A DNA stretch of 64,000 nucleotides from ZC4RG35 sp036375695 (GTDB lineage: Bacteria > Actinomycetota > Acidimicrobiia > Spongiisociales > ZC4RG35), in assembly GCA_036375695.1 (NCBI GenBank), contig DASVBU010000021.1, forward strand, positions 39,188 to 103,187, given 5' to 3'. The position numbers and the translations under genes were made by a program. The notes beneath the pieces were generated by a model that ran no database searches, was not told where the DNA came from, and was given only the letters and a program-made list of their open reading frames with translations. This document shows, piece by piece, positions 46,471 through 53,753 of this stretch. The first letter of the stretch is position 1. Every line of letters begins with the position of its first letter.

Positions 46471-46908
46471 TCAAGGAATCAGCGAAGCGGCGAGGAACAC
46501 CACGGCCAGGGAGACCCCTGCGCCGAATATCCCCAGGGCTCGAGAGAGGCGGCGTGAGGCCCGGGCGGCGACGAAGCCATGGACACCGGCCAGCACGAAG
46601 GAGACCAGGGCGAGGACGATCTTCACGGTCAGGGTCGTGCCATAGCCCGGTGTCCTCAGACCGAGCAGCGTGACACCGCGGTGGTAGGCAAGGGCGAGCC
46701 CGGTGCCCAACAGCAACGGCATGAGGACCAGGAGGCCGATACGCCCGAATCTCTCCCCCGCGGCGATGAACACCTCACGCCGCCGCTCGGGATCGTCGAC
46801 CGAACGCTCCAGCGCCTGACGCACCACCACCGCCAGGGTGAGCTGCCCGCCGACCCAGAGCACCGCGCCGAAGAGGTGGAGGAACCGGACGATGGGCCAG
46901 ATGCTCAC
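46471..46908 (-). CDS. CopD-like small membrane protein
   Basis: A 145-residue protein with four membrane segments; the first helix IVRFLHLFGAVLWVGGQLTLAVVV carries the His of the CopD/DUF2269-like superfamily, and the third VKIVLALVSFVLAGVHGFVA carries another. A role in copper or heme-related membrane chemistry is possible. Start GTG 46908. A copper-type ATPase lies 0.5 kb away. Confidence 0.75.
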   Translation of the reverse strand: MSIWPIVRFLHLFGAVLWVGGQLTLAVVVRQALERSVDDPERRREVFIAAGERFGRIGLLVLMPLLLGTGLALAYHRGVTLLGLRTPGYGTTLTVKIVLALVSFVLAGVHGFVAARASRRLSRALGIFGAGVSLAVVFLAASLIP

Positions 46909-47111
46909 GGGTCGTTTCGTAATCCCCGCGGGGCCCCGGAGTCAAACCGGCCGGGGCCCGCTTCGCGACGATCGCCGCTCTGGTTGCCCTCACCCTCGCC
47001 GGGGTGAGTGGCTTCCTCGCCGGTCTGCTGTACAGCCGCAACCGCTGACTTCCGGCCCTGGAGAACGGCACCGCCGGGGATGTACCTTGGCTCCGGAGAA
47101 AGGAGTCGACA

Positions 47112-47423
47112 TTGGCCGTTGTCATCCCCGACCTCGAGGCCGAGGTCTCCATCCCGCAGAACGGGACCCTGAGCCGTGTCCTCTATCAGGACGATCGCGT
47201 CCGGCTGGTCCTCTTCGCCTTCGACGAAGGTCAGGAGCTCACGGAGCACCGGTCCAGCTCCGGCGCCGTCGTCCAGGTGGTGAAAGGGCGACTCCGATTC
47301 ACCGCCAGTGGCGAGGAGCACGAGCTGGGACCGAGCAGCTGGCTGTGCATGGCCCCGGGTGAGGAGCACGCCCTGGAGGCGACCGAGCCCAGCCTGATGC
47401 TGCTCACATTGATCAGGAACTGA
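47112..47423 (+). CDS. Cupin-domain protein
   Basis: A 103-residue single cupin barrel: VRLVLFAFDEGQELTEHRSS (first cupin motif with His) and AVVQVVKGRLRF, then LCMAPGEEHALEATEPS (second motif with His). Small cupins bind a metal and act as sensors or enzymes; the function is not deducible. The start TTG 47112 has AAAGGAG upstream. Its 3' end overlaps that of the copper ATPase by 11 bp, convergent. Confidence 0.85.
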   Translation: MAVVIPDLEAEVSIPQNGTLSRVLYQDDRVRLVLFAFDEGQELTEHRSSSGAVVQVVKGRLRFTASGEEHELGPSSWLCMAPGEEHALEATEPSLMLLTLIRN

Positions 47424-49542
47424 CCCCGCCGGGTGACAGATCGATCCGTCGCAGCAACTGGGCGTTGAGCGCCACGATCACAGTGGAGGCGCTCATCAGG
47501 ATCGCGGCGGCCGCCGGGGCTAGTGCCAGCCCCGCCCAGGCCAGGGCGCCGGCGGCCAGCGGGATCGCCAGCACGTTGTAGCCGGCGGCCCAGACGAGGT
47601 TCTGGACCATCTTTCGATAGCCGGCCTCTGAGAGCTTCCGGATCGCCACCACACCGCGCGGGTCGTCGGAGGCGAGGACGACACCGGCGGTCTCGATGGC
47701 CACGTCGGTGCCGGCGCCGATCGCGATCCCGACGTCGGCCTGGGCGAGCGCCGGGGCGTCGTTGACGCCGTCACCCACCATGGCGACCTTCCGCCCCTCC
47801 GCCTGGAGCTCGGCGACGCGGGCGTGCTTGTCCTCCGGGAGGACCTCGGCCAGCACGTAGTCGATCCCCAGCTCGGCGGCCACCGCCTCGGCCACCTGCT
47901 TGGCGTCACCGGTGATCATCCCCACGCTCACGCCCATCAGGTGGAGCTCGGCCACCGCCTGCCTCGATTCCGGCCTGACCTCGTCCTCCATGGCGATGGC
48001 TCCGGTGACACGACCGTCCTCCACGACATAGAGGACCGCCGCCCCCCTCGCCCGCCAGACCGCGATGCGCTCTCTCAGATCCGGAGGCTCGTCGATGCCC
48101 TGCTCCCGCAGGAGCGCCGGGCCGCCCACCGCGGAGACCACGCCATCGACCACGGCCTCGACACCACGGCCACTCATCGCCCTGAAGCCGATGGCCTCCT
48201 TCACCGGCCCCCGCTTCGACGCCTCGGCCACGATGGCCCTGGCAAGGGGATGCTCCGAGTCGGACTCGACCGCGGCGGCTGTCGCCAGGAGCCGGTCGTC
48301 ATCGCCATCCAGGGCGATCACGCCGCGCACCTGGTGTCGGCCCAGCGTCAAGGTGCCCGTTTTGTCGAACAGCACGGTGTCGACCCTGCGCATCTCCTCG
48401 AGGGCGAGACGGTCCTTGACCAGGATGCCGTTCCGCGCCGCCATGCCGGTGCTGATCGATATCACCAGTGGTATGGCCAGCCCCAGGGCGTGGGGGCAGG
48501 CGATGACCAGGACCGAGACGGTGCGGACGACCGCCTCGTCCGTCCGCCCCGCCAGGGCCCAGACGACCACCGTGATCACCGCGGCCCCCATCGCCACGTA
48601 GAAGAGCAGCGCGGCCGCCCGGTCGGCCAGCACCTGGGCGCGGGAACGGGACTCCTGGGCCTCGCCGACCAATCGCTGGATCCCGGCCAGGGCGGTCTCC
48701 TCCCCGACGGCGGTGACCTCGACGCGGATGGCGCTGTCGGTGGCCACCGAGCCGGCCACCACTCGATCGCCCGGGTCCTTTGTCACCGGGTTGGCCTCCC
48801 CGGTGATCATCGACTCGTCCATGGCGGCGGCTCCGTCGACGACCTTCCCGTCGGCGGGCACCCGCGCACCGGGACGCACCAGCACCAGGTCACCGGGCCG
48901 CAGGGCGGCAAGCGGGATCCTCTCCACCTCGTTGCCCACGATCCGCTCCGCCTCGTCGGGGAGGAGCTCGGCGAGGGCCGAAAGGGCGCGCTGTGCCTGC
49001 CCCACCGCCCGCATCTCCATCCAGTGCCCCAGGAGCATCACGGTGATCAGGGCGGCCAGCTCCCACCAGAAATCGAGCTGGAACCATCCGAGGGTGGTGG
49101 CCGCCGAGGCCAGGAATGCGACGGTGATCGCCATGCCGATGAGGAGCATCATCCCGGGCCGGCGAGACCGGATCTCCGAGACCGCGCCGGCGAGGAACGG
49201 GGTGCCGCCGTAGACGAAGACGATCGTGCCCAACACCGGAGCCACCCATTCCGAGCCGGGGAAGTCCGGAGCCGTGTACCCGAACCAGGCCTGGATCATC
49301 CCCGAGTAGACGACCACCGGGATCGTGAGGGCGAGACACAGCCAGAAACGATCCCGGAACATCGCCACGTCATGGCCGGCGTGGGTGTCGTGTCCCTCAT
49401 GGTCAGGATGGCCATGGGCGTCGCCGTGGTGGGCCGGGCTCTCGCGGACATGAGGCTCCAGCGGGTGGCCCTCACGACCAGGCTCGTGATGCTCGTCGCC
49501 TCGGTTCGGAGTCCCGTGCTCGGGGTATTGGCGGTCGGTCAT
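47413..49542 (-). CDS. copB: CopB-type (P1B-3) copper-translocating ATPase
   Basis: A 709-residue heavy-metal ATPase. The N-terminus (to about residue 60) is a His/Asp/Glu-rich tail instead of a CxxC domain, and the membrane metal site is CPH (residues 349-351, ACPHALGLAIPL), the signature of CopB-like pumps for Cu2+/Cu+ or Ag+. Other motifs: ITGEAN (actuator), Asp393 in DKTGTLT, SEHPLA and GDGVNDAPALAQADVG. It exports copper. I start at ATG 49542; an upstream in-frame ATG at 49581 would include a possible regulatory palindrome. Confidence 0.92.
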   Translation of the reverse strand: MTDRQYPEHGTPNRGDEHHEPGREGHPLEPHVRESPAHHGDAHGHPDHEGHDTHAGHDVAMFRDRFWLCLALTIPVVVYSGMIQAWFGYTAPDFPGSEWVAPVLGTIVFVYGGTPFLAGAVSEIRSRRPGMMLLIGMAITVAFLASAATTLGWFQLDFWWELAALITVMLLGHWMEMRAVGQAQRALSALAELLPDEAERIVGNEVERIPLAALRPGDLVLVRPGARVPADGKVVDGAAAMDESMITGEANPVTKDPGDRVVAGSVATDSAIRVEVTAVGEETALAGIQRLVGEAQESRSRAQVLADRAAALLFYVAMGAAVITVVVWALAGRTDEAVVRTVSVLVIACPHALGLAIPLVISISTGMAARNGILVKDRLALEEMRRVDTVLFDKTGTLTLGRHQVRGVIALDGDDDRLLATAAAVESDSEHPLARAIVAEASKRGPVKEAIGFRAMSGRGVEAVVDGVVSAVGGPALLREQGIDEPPDLRERIAVWRARGAAVLYVVEDGRVTGAIAMEDEVRPESRQAVAELHLMGVSVGMITGDAKQVAEAVAAELGIDYVLAEVLPEDKHARVAELQAEGRKVAMVGDGVNDAPALAQADVGIAIGAGTDVAIETAGVVLASDDPRGVVAIRKLSEAGYRKMVQNLVWAAGYNVLAIPLAAGALAWAGLALAPAAAAILMSASTVIVALNAQLLRRIDLSPGGVSS

Positions 49543-49641
49543 GACGTAGTCTCGATACCCCGGGGAACTCGACCCTACCAAGGGGACCGGGGTGTCGATC
49601 GGTGGCGAGGAGCAACAGCAGCCTTCACCGCAGCCGAGAGG

Positions 49642-50436
49642 TCAGCCGGCGCCAAGCGGCCGACGGGATCCACCGAGGAGTCGCCCCGTCCAGGAGCGAC
49701 TCTTCCTGAAGTACGTCTCGATCAGGTTCCGGTCGGCGAGGACACCTCTCGCCAGCACCCGCTCCGGCTGGGTGGCGACCCGGATGGTCAGTCCCAGCAG
49801 TCCGGCGAGCGTCTGCGCGTCCTCGGCGGCGAGCCCCATGGCATGCGCCCCACCATTTCGCGCCTCGTACTCGAGGTCGGGATCCAGCTCCCCGAAGAGC
49901 TGGAGGGCGGCCTCGGCGAGCGCCTCCGGGCTCGGGCCGGCCGCCTCCTGCGCCCCGACGACCCGGCTCTCGCAGACCACCGACACCTCGGCCCCGTCGG
50001 CGCGAACATCGAGGAGGAAGTGCGGGGACGAGGCGTCGACGTCGAGACCGAGACCCATGGCCATCGTCACGGGGCGCAGGAGCACGGCCGTTTCCCCCGG
50101 CAGGCGGTCACCCACCCGACGCCAGAGGAACTGGGCGCCGGTCGGGACCAGGAGGACCGTGGCCTTCCGACGCGCCGCGTGCGGCGCCTCGGTCACCAGC
50201 CACGACATGTAGGCCAGCGTCAGTTCCATCGACGACGACTCGACGGAGCTGAACGGGCTGACCAGCTCGTAATCGCCCCATTGTCCGGCAACCGAGGACA
50301 GGACCTCCTCGCCGAAGAACCGAGGACGACCGGCACGGTCGACCGCGACGAGCGCGGGATGGATCGACAGGTCGCGACCGACCCATCGGAACGTGTCCGG
50401 TCCGGGGGCGACCACCACGAGCCGTTCCCGGACCAT
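49642..50436 (-). CDS. Degenerate MreB-like actin-fold protein (tentative)
   Basis: A 264-residue protein with the layout of MreB but without its nucleotide motifs. By eye, HPALVAVDRAGRPRFFGEEV matches the MreB N-terminal strands, LRPVTMAMGLGLDVD matches MreB's EEPMAAAIGAGL, HFLLDVRADGAEVSVV matches MVVDIGGGTTEVAV with the Gly-rich phosphate-2 loop lost, and QPERVLARGVLADRN matches the late DPLTCVARG segment. MreB is about 335-345 residues; this is shorter and probably cannot hydrolyse ATP. It may be a shape- or septum-associated relative. Followed closely on the same strand after a DksA-like gene. Confidence 0.6.
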   Translation of the reverse strand: MVRERLVVVAPGPDTFRWVGRDLSIHPALVAVDRAGRPRFFGEEVLSSVAGQWGDYELVSPFSSVESSSMELTLAYMSWLVTEAPHAARRKATVLLVPTGAQFLWRRVGDRLPGETAVLLRPVTMAMGLGLDVDASSPHFLLDVRADGAEVSVVCESRVVGAQEAAGPSPEALAEAALQLFGELDPDLEYEARNGGAHAMGLAAEDAQTLAGLLGLTIRVATQPERVLARGVLADRNLIETYFRKSRSWTGRLLGGSRRPLGAG

Positions 50437-50477
50437 CTCACGATCCCCGCTTCACATCATGAGCCGGTCTGCCGTGG

Positions 50478-50783
50478 TCACTTCGATGCGCAGGCCACGC
50501 AGAAACGTGTCTGGGGGACGGCCTCGAGCCGGGCCGTGGAGATGACGGACCGGCACCGTTCGCAGATCCCATACACCCCGGCGTCCATCCGCTCCAATGC
50601 GGCGGTGATCTCTTCCAGAGCCTTCTCGTTGATCTCCCGGAAGGCGAGTGCGATGTCGTCGTTCTCCGGCGCATCCTCGAGTTGGGCCAGGCGCGAGTCG
50701 CGAGCCGTCTCCAACTCCTCGCGGAGACGCTCGAGGAGATCGTCGGGGATGATCTCGCCAAATGCGTGCTGGGGTGCGGTCAT
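50478..50783 (-). CDS. DksA/TraR-type C4 zinc finger protein
   Basis: A 101-residue DksA/TraR-like protein: an N-terminal coiled-coil (about residues 14-65, rich in Glu/Arg/Leu) and a C4 zinc finger CERC...CVAC (residues about 74-99). DksA-family proteins act in the RNA polymerase secondary channel; many short actinobacterial members have unknown roles. Strong site GGAGG 8 nt before ATG 50783. Divergent from the XRE-type gene. Confidence 0.88.
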   Translation of the reverse strand: MTAPQHAFGEIIPDDLLERLREELETARDSRLAQLEDAPENDDIALAFREINEKALEEITAALERMDAGVYGICERCRSVISTARLEAVPQTRFCVACASK

Positions 50784-50851
50784 GTGGAAACCTCCATGAG
50801 CGAGTGCTCGGGACCATCTAACCGTTTGCTGCAAGGCAACTGGTTGGTGTA

Positions 50852-50864
50852 TTAGCATCGCTAA
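50852..50864. promoter_or_regulatory. Inverted repeat in the XRE-gene promoter
   Basis: TTAGC-atc-GCTAA is a perfect inverted repeat 4 bp before the GTG start of the XRE-type regulator. It overlaps a -10-like TATTAG (50850-50855), with TTGCTG (50826-50831) as a possible -35 at 18 bp. It is a likely autoregulatory operator. Confidence 0.55.
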
Positions 50865-50868
50865 CAGA

Positions 50869-51975
50869 GTGACCCACCAGGCGGGCGATCTTCTCAGCAC
50901 GGGTGACCCCGGTCTCGACCGTTTGCTCGGAGGTCTCCTCCCCGGTGACAACGTGGTCTGGATCGGCGATCGACCCGAGGTCCACGAGTCGATCGAGGCC
51001 GCCCTCGTCGCCACCGGGCCCACGACCCTGGTCCAGCTCGCCGACCACATGAGCATCCCTGCCGGTGTCGATCTGGTCGACGCCCGGGCCGGTCGGCCCC
51101 ACGCCGACCTCAAGCTCACGGAACGCGAGATCGTGCAGCGCGGGCGGGAACGCGGGGCGAGGATCGTCGTCAGGGATCTCGACACCCTGGTGCGGCGTCT
51201 CGGCCCGGAGGGGGCACTGGCCTTCTTCACCCGCACCTGCCCGCGACTGTTCGACCTCGGCGCCATCGCCTACTGGCGGGCGACCCGGAGCGGAAGCGGC
51301 GCCATCCTCGAGGGCGTCCAACGGGTGACGCAGTGCGTCATCGACCACACGGGAGGGCGTCTCCGGGTGCTCAAGGCAGAGAGCAGACCCGCCGCGGTGG
51401 GGCGGATCTTCGACGTCGCCGTGACCGCCGATGGTCTCGACCTCGAGGAGGTGAGGGCCGCCAACCGTCTCGCCGAGGGTCTGCGCAGACTGAGGATGGC
51501 CCGCGGCCTGACCCAGACCGAGCTGGGCAGGCTCGCCGGTGTGTCACCCAGTGCGATCTCCCAGGCCGAGGCAGGCAAACGGGGACTGAGCCTGGACACG
51601 CTCCTCACGCTGGCCCAGGCCATGAACGTGTCCATCGACGATCTGCTCAGCTACCACCCCGAGCCCGGCTACATCCTGGCCCGCCGCGACCGGATCCCGG
51701 CACGGCGCGGGGTGGTGCCATTGCTCGACGACCCGGGTGCCGGGCTCCGCGCCTATCTGGTGGTGCTCGGGCCGGGTGAGAGTGGCGAGCCGGGAGCGAT
51801 CCACAAGGGAGCCGAGCTGGTGCTGGTGGGCAACGGTGTCGTCCAGATCATGCTCAACGAGGAGACACCCGTCCTGAGAGGGGGCGACGCCGTCCTGGTC
51901 ACCCAGGACGCCATCCGCGGCTGGCACAACCTGCTTCCCGAGACGGCCCGCCTCTTCTGGATCGTCCGGGACTAG
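50869..51975 (+). CDS. XRE-type regulator with RecA/KaiC-like N-terminal and cupin C-terminal domains
   Basis: A 368-residue protein with an unusual order of domains. Residues about 1-195 resemble a KaiC/RadA-type RecA fold (STGDPGLDRLLGGLLPGDNVVW; RIVVRDLDTLVRRLG; FDVAVTADGLDLEEV), but the Walker A Lys/Thr is missing. Residues about 205-262 are an HTH_3 domain (LRMARGLTQTELGRLAG, PSAISQAEAGKRGLSL). The last 90 residues form a cupin (LVVLGPGESGEPGAIHKGAE, ending RLFWIVRD). It is probably a ligand-sensing repressor in which the RecA-like part serves for oligomerisation or binding. Start GTG 50869, just after an inverted repeat. Confidence 0.8.
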   Translation: MTHQAGDLLSTGDPGLDRLLGGLLPGDNVVWIGDRPEVHESIEAALVATGPTTLVQLADHMSIPAGVDLVDARAGRPHADLKLTEREIVQRGRERGARIVVRDLDTLVRRLGPEGALAFFTRTCPRLFDLGAIAYWRATRSGSGAILEGVQRVTQCVIDHTGGRLRVLKAESRPAAVGRIFDVAVTADGLDLEEVRAANRLAEGLRRLRMARGLTQTELGRLAGVSPSAISQAEAGKRGLSLDTLLTLAQAMNVSIDDLLSYHPEPGYILARRDRIPARRGVVPLLDDPGAGLRAYLVVLGPGESGEPGAIHKGAELVLVGNGVVQIMLNEETPVLRGGDAVLVTQDAIRGWHNLLPETARLFWIVRD

Positions 51976-52016
51976 CGACTCCGTCCCCCGAAACGGAAGC
52001 GAAGGAGGCAGGAGCC

Positions 52017-52324
52017 AGGACCAGTCCCCAACGACCGCAGGGAGTGGGGGAAGGTACCGCCGCCGAAGGCGGGGGTAGGGGCCAGGATCAGTCCCCCACG
52101 ACCGCAGGGAGTGGGGGAAGGTACCGCCGCCGAAGGCGGGGGTAGGGGGTCCCCATGCGAAGCAATGGGGGAAGGTACCGCCGCCGAAGGCGGGGGTAGG
52201 GGGTCCCCATGCGAAGCAATGGGGGAAGGTACCGCCGCCGAAGGCGGGGGCAGGGGCCCGGATCAGTCCCCCACGACCGCAGGGAGTGGGGGAAGGTACC
52301 GCCGCCGAAGGCGGGGGTAGGGGG
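52017..52324 (+). repeat. Tandem array of five double-hairpin repeats
   Basis: This fills most of the 369-bp gene-free stretch 51976-52344 between two convergent genes. Five units share the core TGGGGGAAGGTACCGCC...GGCGGGGGTAGGGG, which includes the hairpin CCGCC-gaa-GGCGG (the fourth unit has CAGGGG). Units 1, 2 and 5 (starts about 52017, 52085, 52259) are preceded by a hairpin CCCCCA...TGGGGG with a 13-nt loop; units 3 and 4 (about 52148, 52201) instead have CCCCAT-gcgaagca-ATGGGG. Spacing is about 52-66 bp. There are no spacers of CRISPR type. Confidence 0.88.
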
Positions 52325-52344
52325 TCCCGAACCCTTGCGGTGCC

Positions 52345-52869
52345 TCAGCCCTGGAGCACCTTCTGATACCGCTCGTAGTCGTCCGCCCCGAAGCAGACGA
52401 ACACCACCCGATCCAGGGCATCGGGGTGGCCGGCCAACCACTCCTCGACGGTGGCCACCGCCGTCTCGCATGCCAGATCCTTGGGGAAGCCGTACACACC
52501 CGTCGAGATGGCCGGGAACGACACCGACCGGCAGCCGTGCTCCATGGCAAGGTCGAGACTGCTTCGGTAGCAGCTCGCCAGGAGATCCACCGCCACGTCC
52601 TCGCCGACCTGGCCCCAGATCGGCCCCACGGTGTGGATCACGAATCGGGCCGGGAGCCGACCTGCACCGGTGACCATCGCCCGACCGGTCGGCAGGTGGC
52701 CGTGCTCGGCGACCCAGCGCCGGCATTCCTCGAGGATCGAGGTGCCGCCTGCCCGATGGATGGCCCCGTCGACACCACCCCCACCGGCGAGCCGGGAGTT
52801 GGCGGCGTTGACGATGGCATCGACCGCGATGGTGGTGATGTCGCCCTGGACCGTCTCCAAGCGGGTCAT
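52345..52869 (-). CDS. Macrodomain protein, O-acetyl-ADP-ribose deacetylase type
   Basis: A 174-residue macrodomain: LETVQGDITTIAVDAIVNAANSRL at the N-terminus, the glycine-rich loop LAGGGGVDGAIHRAGG, and the second ADP-ribose loop FPAISTGVYGFP. This matches MacroD/YmdB-like proteins that remove acetyl from O-acetyl-ADP-ribose or ADP-ribose from acidic residues. The start at ATG 52869 gives the family's normal N-terminus. The repeat array lies directly 3' of it. Confidence 0.92.
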   Translation of the reverse strand: MTRLETVQGDITTIAVDAIVNAANSRLAGGGGVDGAIHRAGGTSILEECRRWVAEHGHLPTGRAMVTGAGRLPARFVIHTVGPIWGQVGEDVAVDLLASCYRSSLDLAMEHGCRSVSFPAISTGVYGFPKDLACETAVATVEEWLAGHPDALDRVVFVCFGADDYERYQKVLQG

Positions 52870-52891
52870 GGCGAGGACCCACCACCCGCTG

Positions 52892-52993
52892 CTACGGGCG
52901 CCTCTCCGTGAAGGCCCACCACTGCCCGTCGGGGTCCTGGAGCTCGAATTCGACGTCACCCCACGGACGGTCACAAGCTCGGTGATTCGCCAC
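52892..52993 (-). pseudogene. Remnant of a VOC-family gene
   Basis: A 33-codon frame from GTG 52993 encodes DRPWGDVEFELQDPDGQWWA followed by FTERRP and a stop. This is the conserved end of a glyoxalase/VOC protein, whose full length would be about 120-140 residues. An in-frame TAG lies just upstream of the fragment and no N-terminal half is visible. It sits between the macrodomain and hemerythrin genes, apparently what is left of a deleted gene. Confidence 0.6.
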
Positions 52994-53002
52994 GGGCGAA
53001 AT

Positions 53003-53419
53003 CTAGACCCGACTCACCACCGCGAGCCGGGCGTTCAGCTCCCGGGCCACCACCGGGAAGAGGTCGTACTCCTCTATGGCGATGTGGCGATAGATGTCGT
53101 CGAGCAGGCTCTCCAGCTCCCGGGGACTCATCCGGCCGGGATCCGAGAGCGAGCCGTCGAATCTCCGATGGTCCTCCTCGAGATCCTCGACGTACTGGTT
53201 GCGGAGCCCGATCTCGTCGGCGACCCGGAACACCCCTGCCTCCTCACGCCTCACGTGCGGAATCAGCAGCGCGAGCAGGCGAGCCGCCGCGCCGGCCACT
53301 GTCTCGCTGCCGGCGGCCACCTCGGACAACACCTGGTCGGCGAGCTCGACGATGGCGTCGTGCTCGGCGCCCAACTGGCCGATCTCGGGGTTCTCGCGAC
53401 ATCCACAGTGCTCACACAT
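53003..53419 (-). CDS. Hemerythrin-domain protein with N-terminal cysteine motif
   Basis: A 138-residue hemerythrin. Candidate di-iron ligands are His20, His55, Glu59, His84, His112 and Glu116, arranged as H...HxxxE...H...HxxxE as in the family. The N-terminus CEHCGC is a short Cys motif seen in hemerythrin-like proteins associated with NO or redox stress. It would bind O2 or NO at a non-heme di-iron centre in the cytoplasm. ATG 53419 has GAGGAG upstream. It heads the 3' end of a minus-strand operon with a DUF59 protein and a heme-copper-like membrane protein. Confidence 0.92.
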   Translation of the reverse strand: MCEHCGCRENPEIGQLGAEHDAIVELADQVLSEVAAGSETVAGAAARLLALLIPHVRREEAGVFRVADEIGLRNQYVEDLEEDHRRFDGSLSDPGRMSPRELESLLDDIYRHIAIEEYDLFPVVARELNARLAVVSRV

Positions 53420-53429
53420 GATCCACTCC

Positions 53430-53753
53430 TCAGATACGCAGTCTTCTCCCCAAGCCCAAGCTCCGGGCCTGGTCGACATTCATCCGCTCCGGCGTCCACG
53501 GCGGGTCCCAGACGATGTTCACCCGGACGGGATGCTCCGGCAGCGCCCGGGTCACCGCTCGCCATGCCTCCGACGGGAGGGCGTCGGAGACGGGGCACCC
53601 GGGCGTGGTCAGCGTCATGTCGATCTCGATGCCTTCGTCCTCCTCGAAGCGGACGTCGTAGACGAGGCCGAGGCTGACGATGTCCACTGCCAGCTCGGGA
53701 TCCCAGACCTGGGACAACGCCTCGTAGACCCGGTCGGCTATCTCCTTGCTCAC
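53430..53753 (-). CDS. DUF59 / MIP18-type Fe-S assembly factor
   Basis: A 107-residue DUF59 protein (PaaD/SufT/MIP18 family): ADRVYEALSQVWDPELAVDIVSLGLVYDV and TTPGCPVSDALPSEAWRAV, with the conserved Cys in TPGCP. The family helps maturation of Fe-S or di-iron proteins. Placed directly upstream of the hemerythrin, it may help load that protein. Its start overlaps the membrane-protein stop by 4 bp (ATGA). Confidence 0.9.
   Translation of the reverse strand: MSKEIADRVYEALSQVWDPELAVDIVSLGLVYDVRFEEDEGIEIDMTLTTPGCPVSDALPSEAWRAVTRALPEHPVRVNIVWDPPWTPERMNVDQARSLGLGRRLRI

Noticed and set aside
46950..47048. Hydrophobic short frame ending ALVALTLAGVSGFLAGLLYSRNR before a TGA
   Set aside because: It looks like a single-span membrane peptide, but no ATG, GTG or TTG is available between the upstream in-frame stop and the hydrophobic stretch, so I cannot call it a gene.
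47824..50799. 991-codon open frame antisense to copB and the MreB-like gene
   Set aside because: It overlaps three well-supported minus-strand genes and shows no recognisable family; high GC suppresses stop codons on the opposite strand.
52017..52324. CRISPR array
   Set aside because: The units are whole repeats without unique spacers, vary in their first half and have no cas genes nearby.
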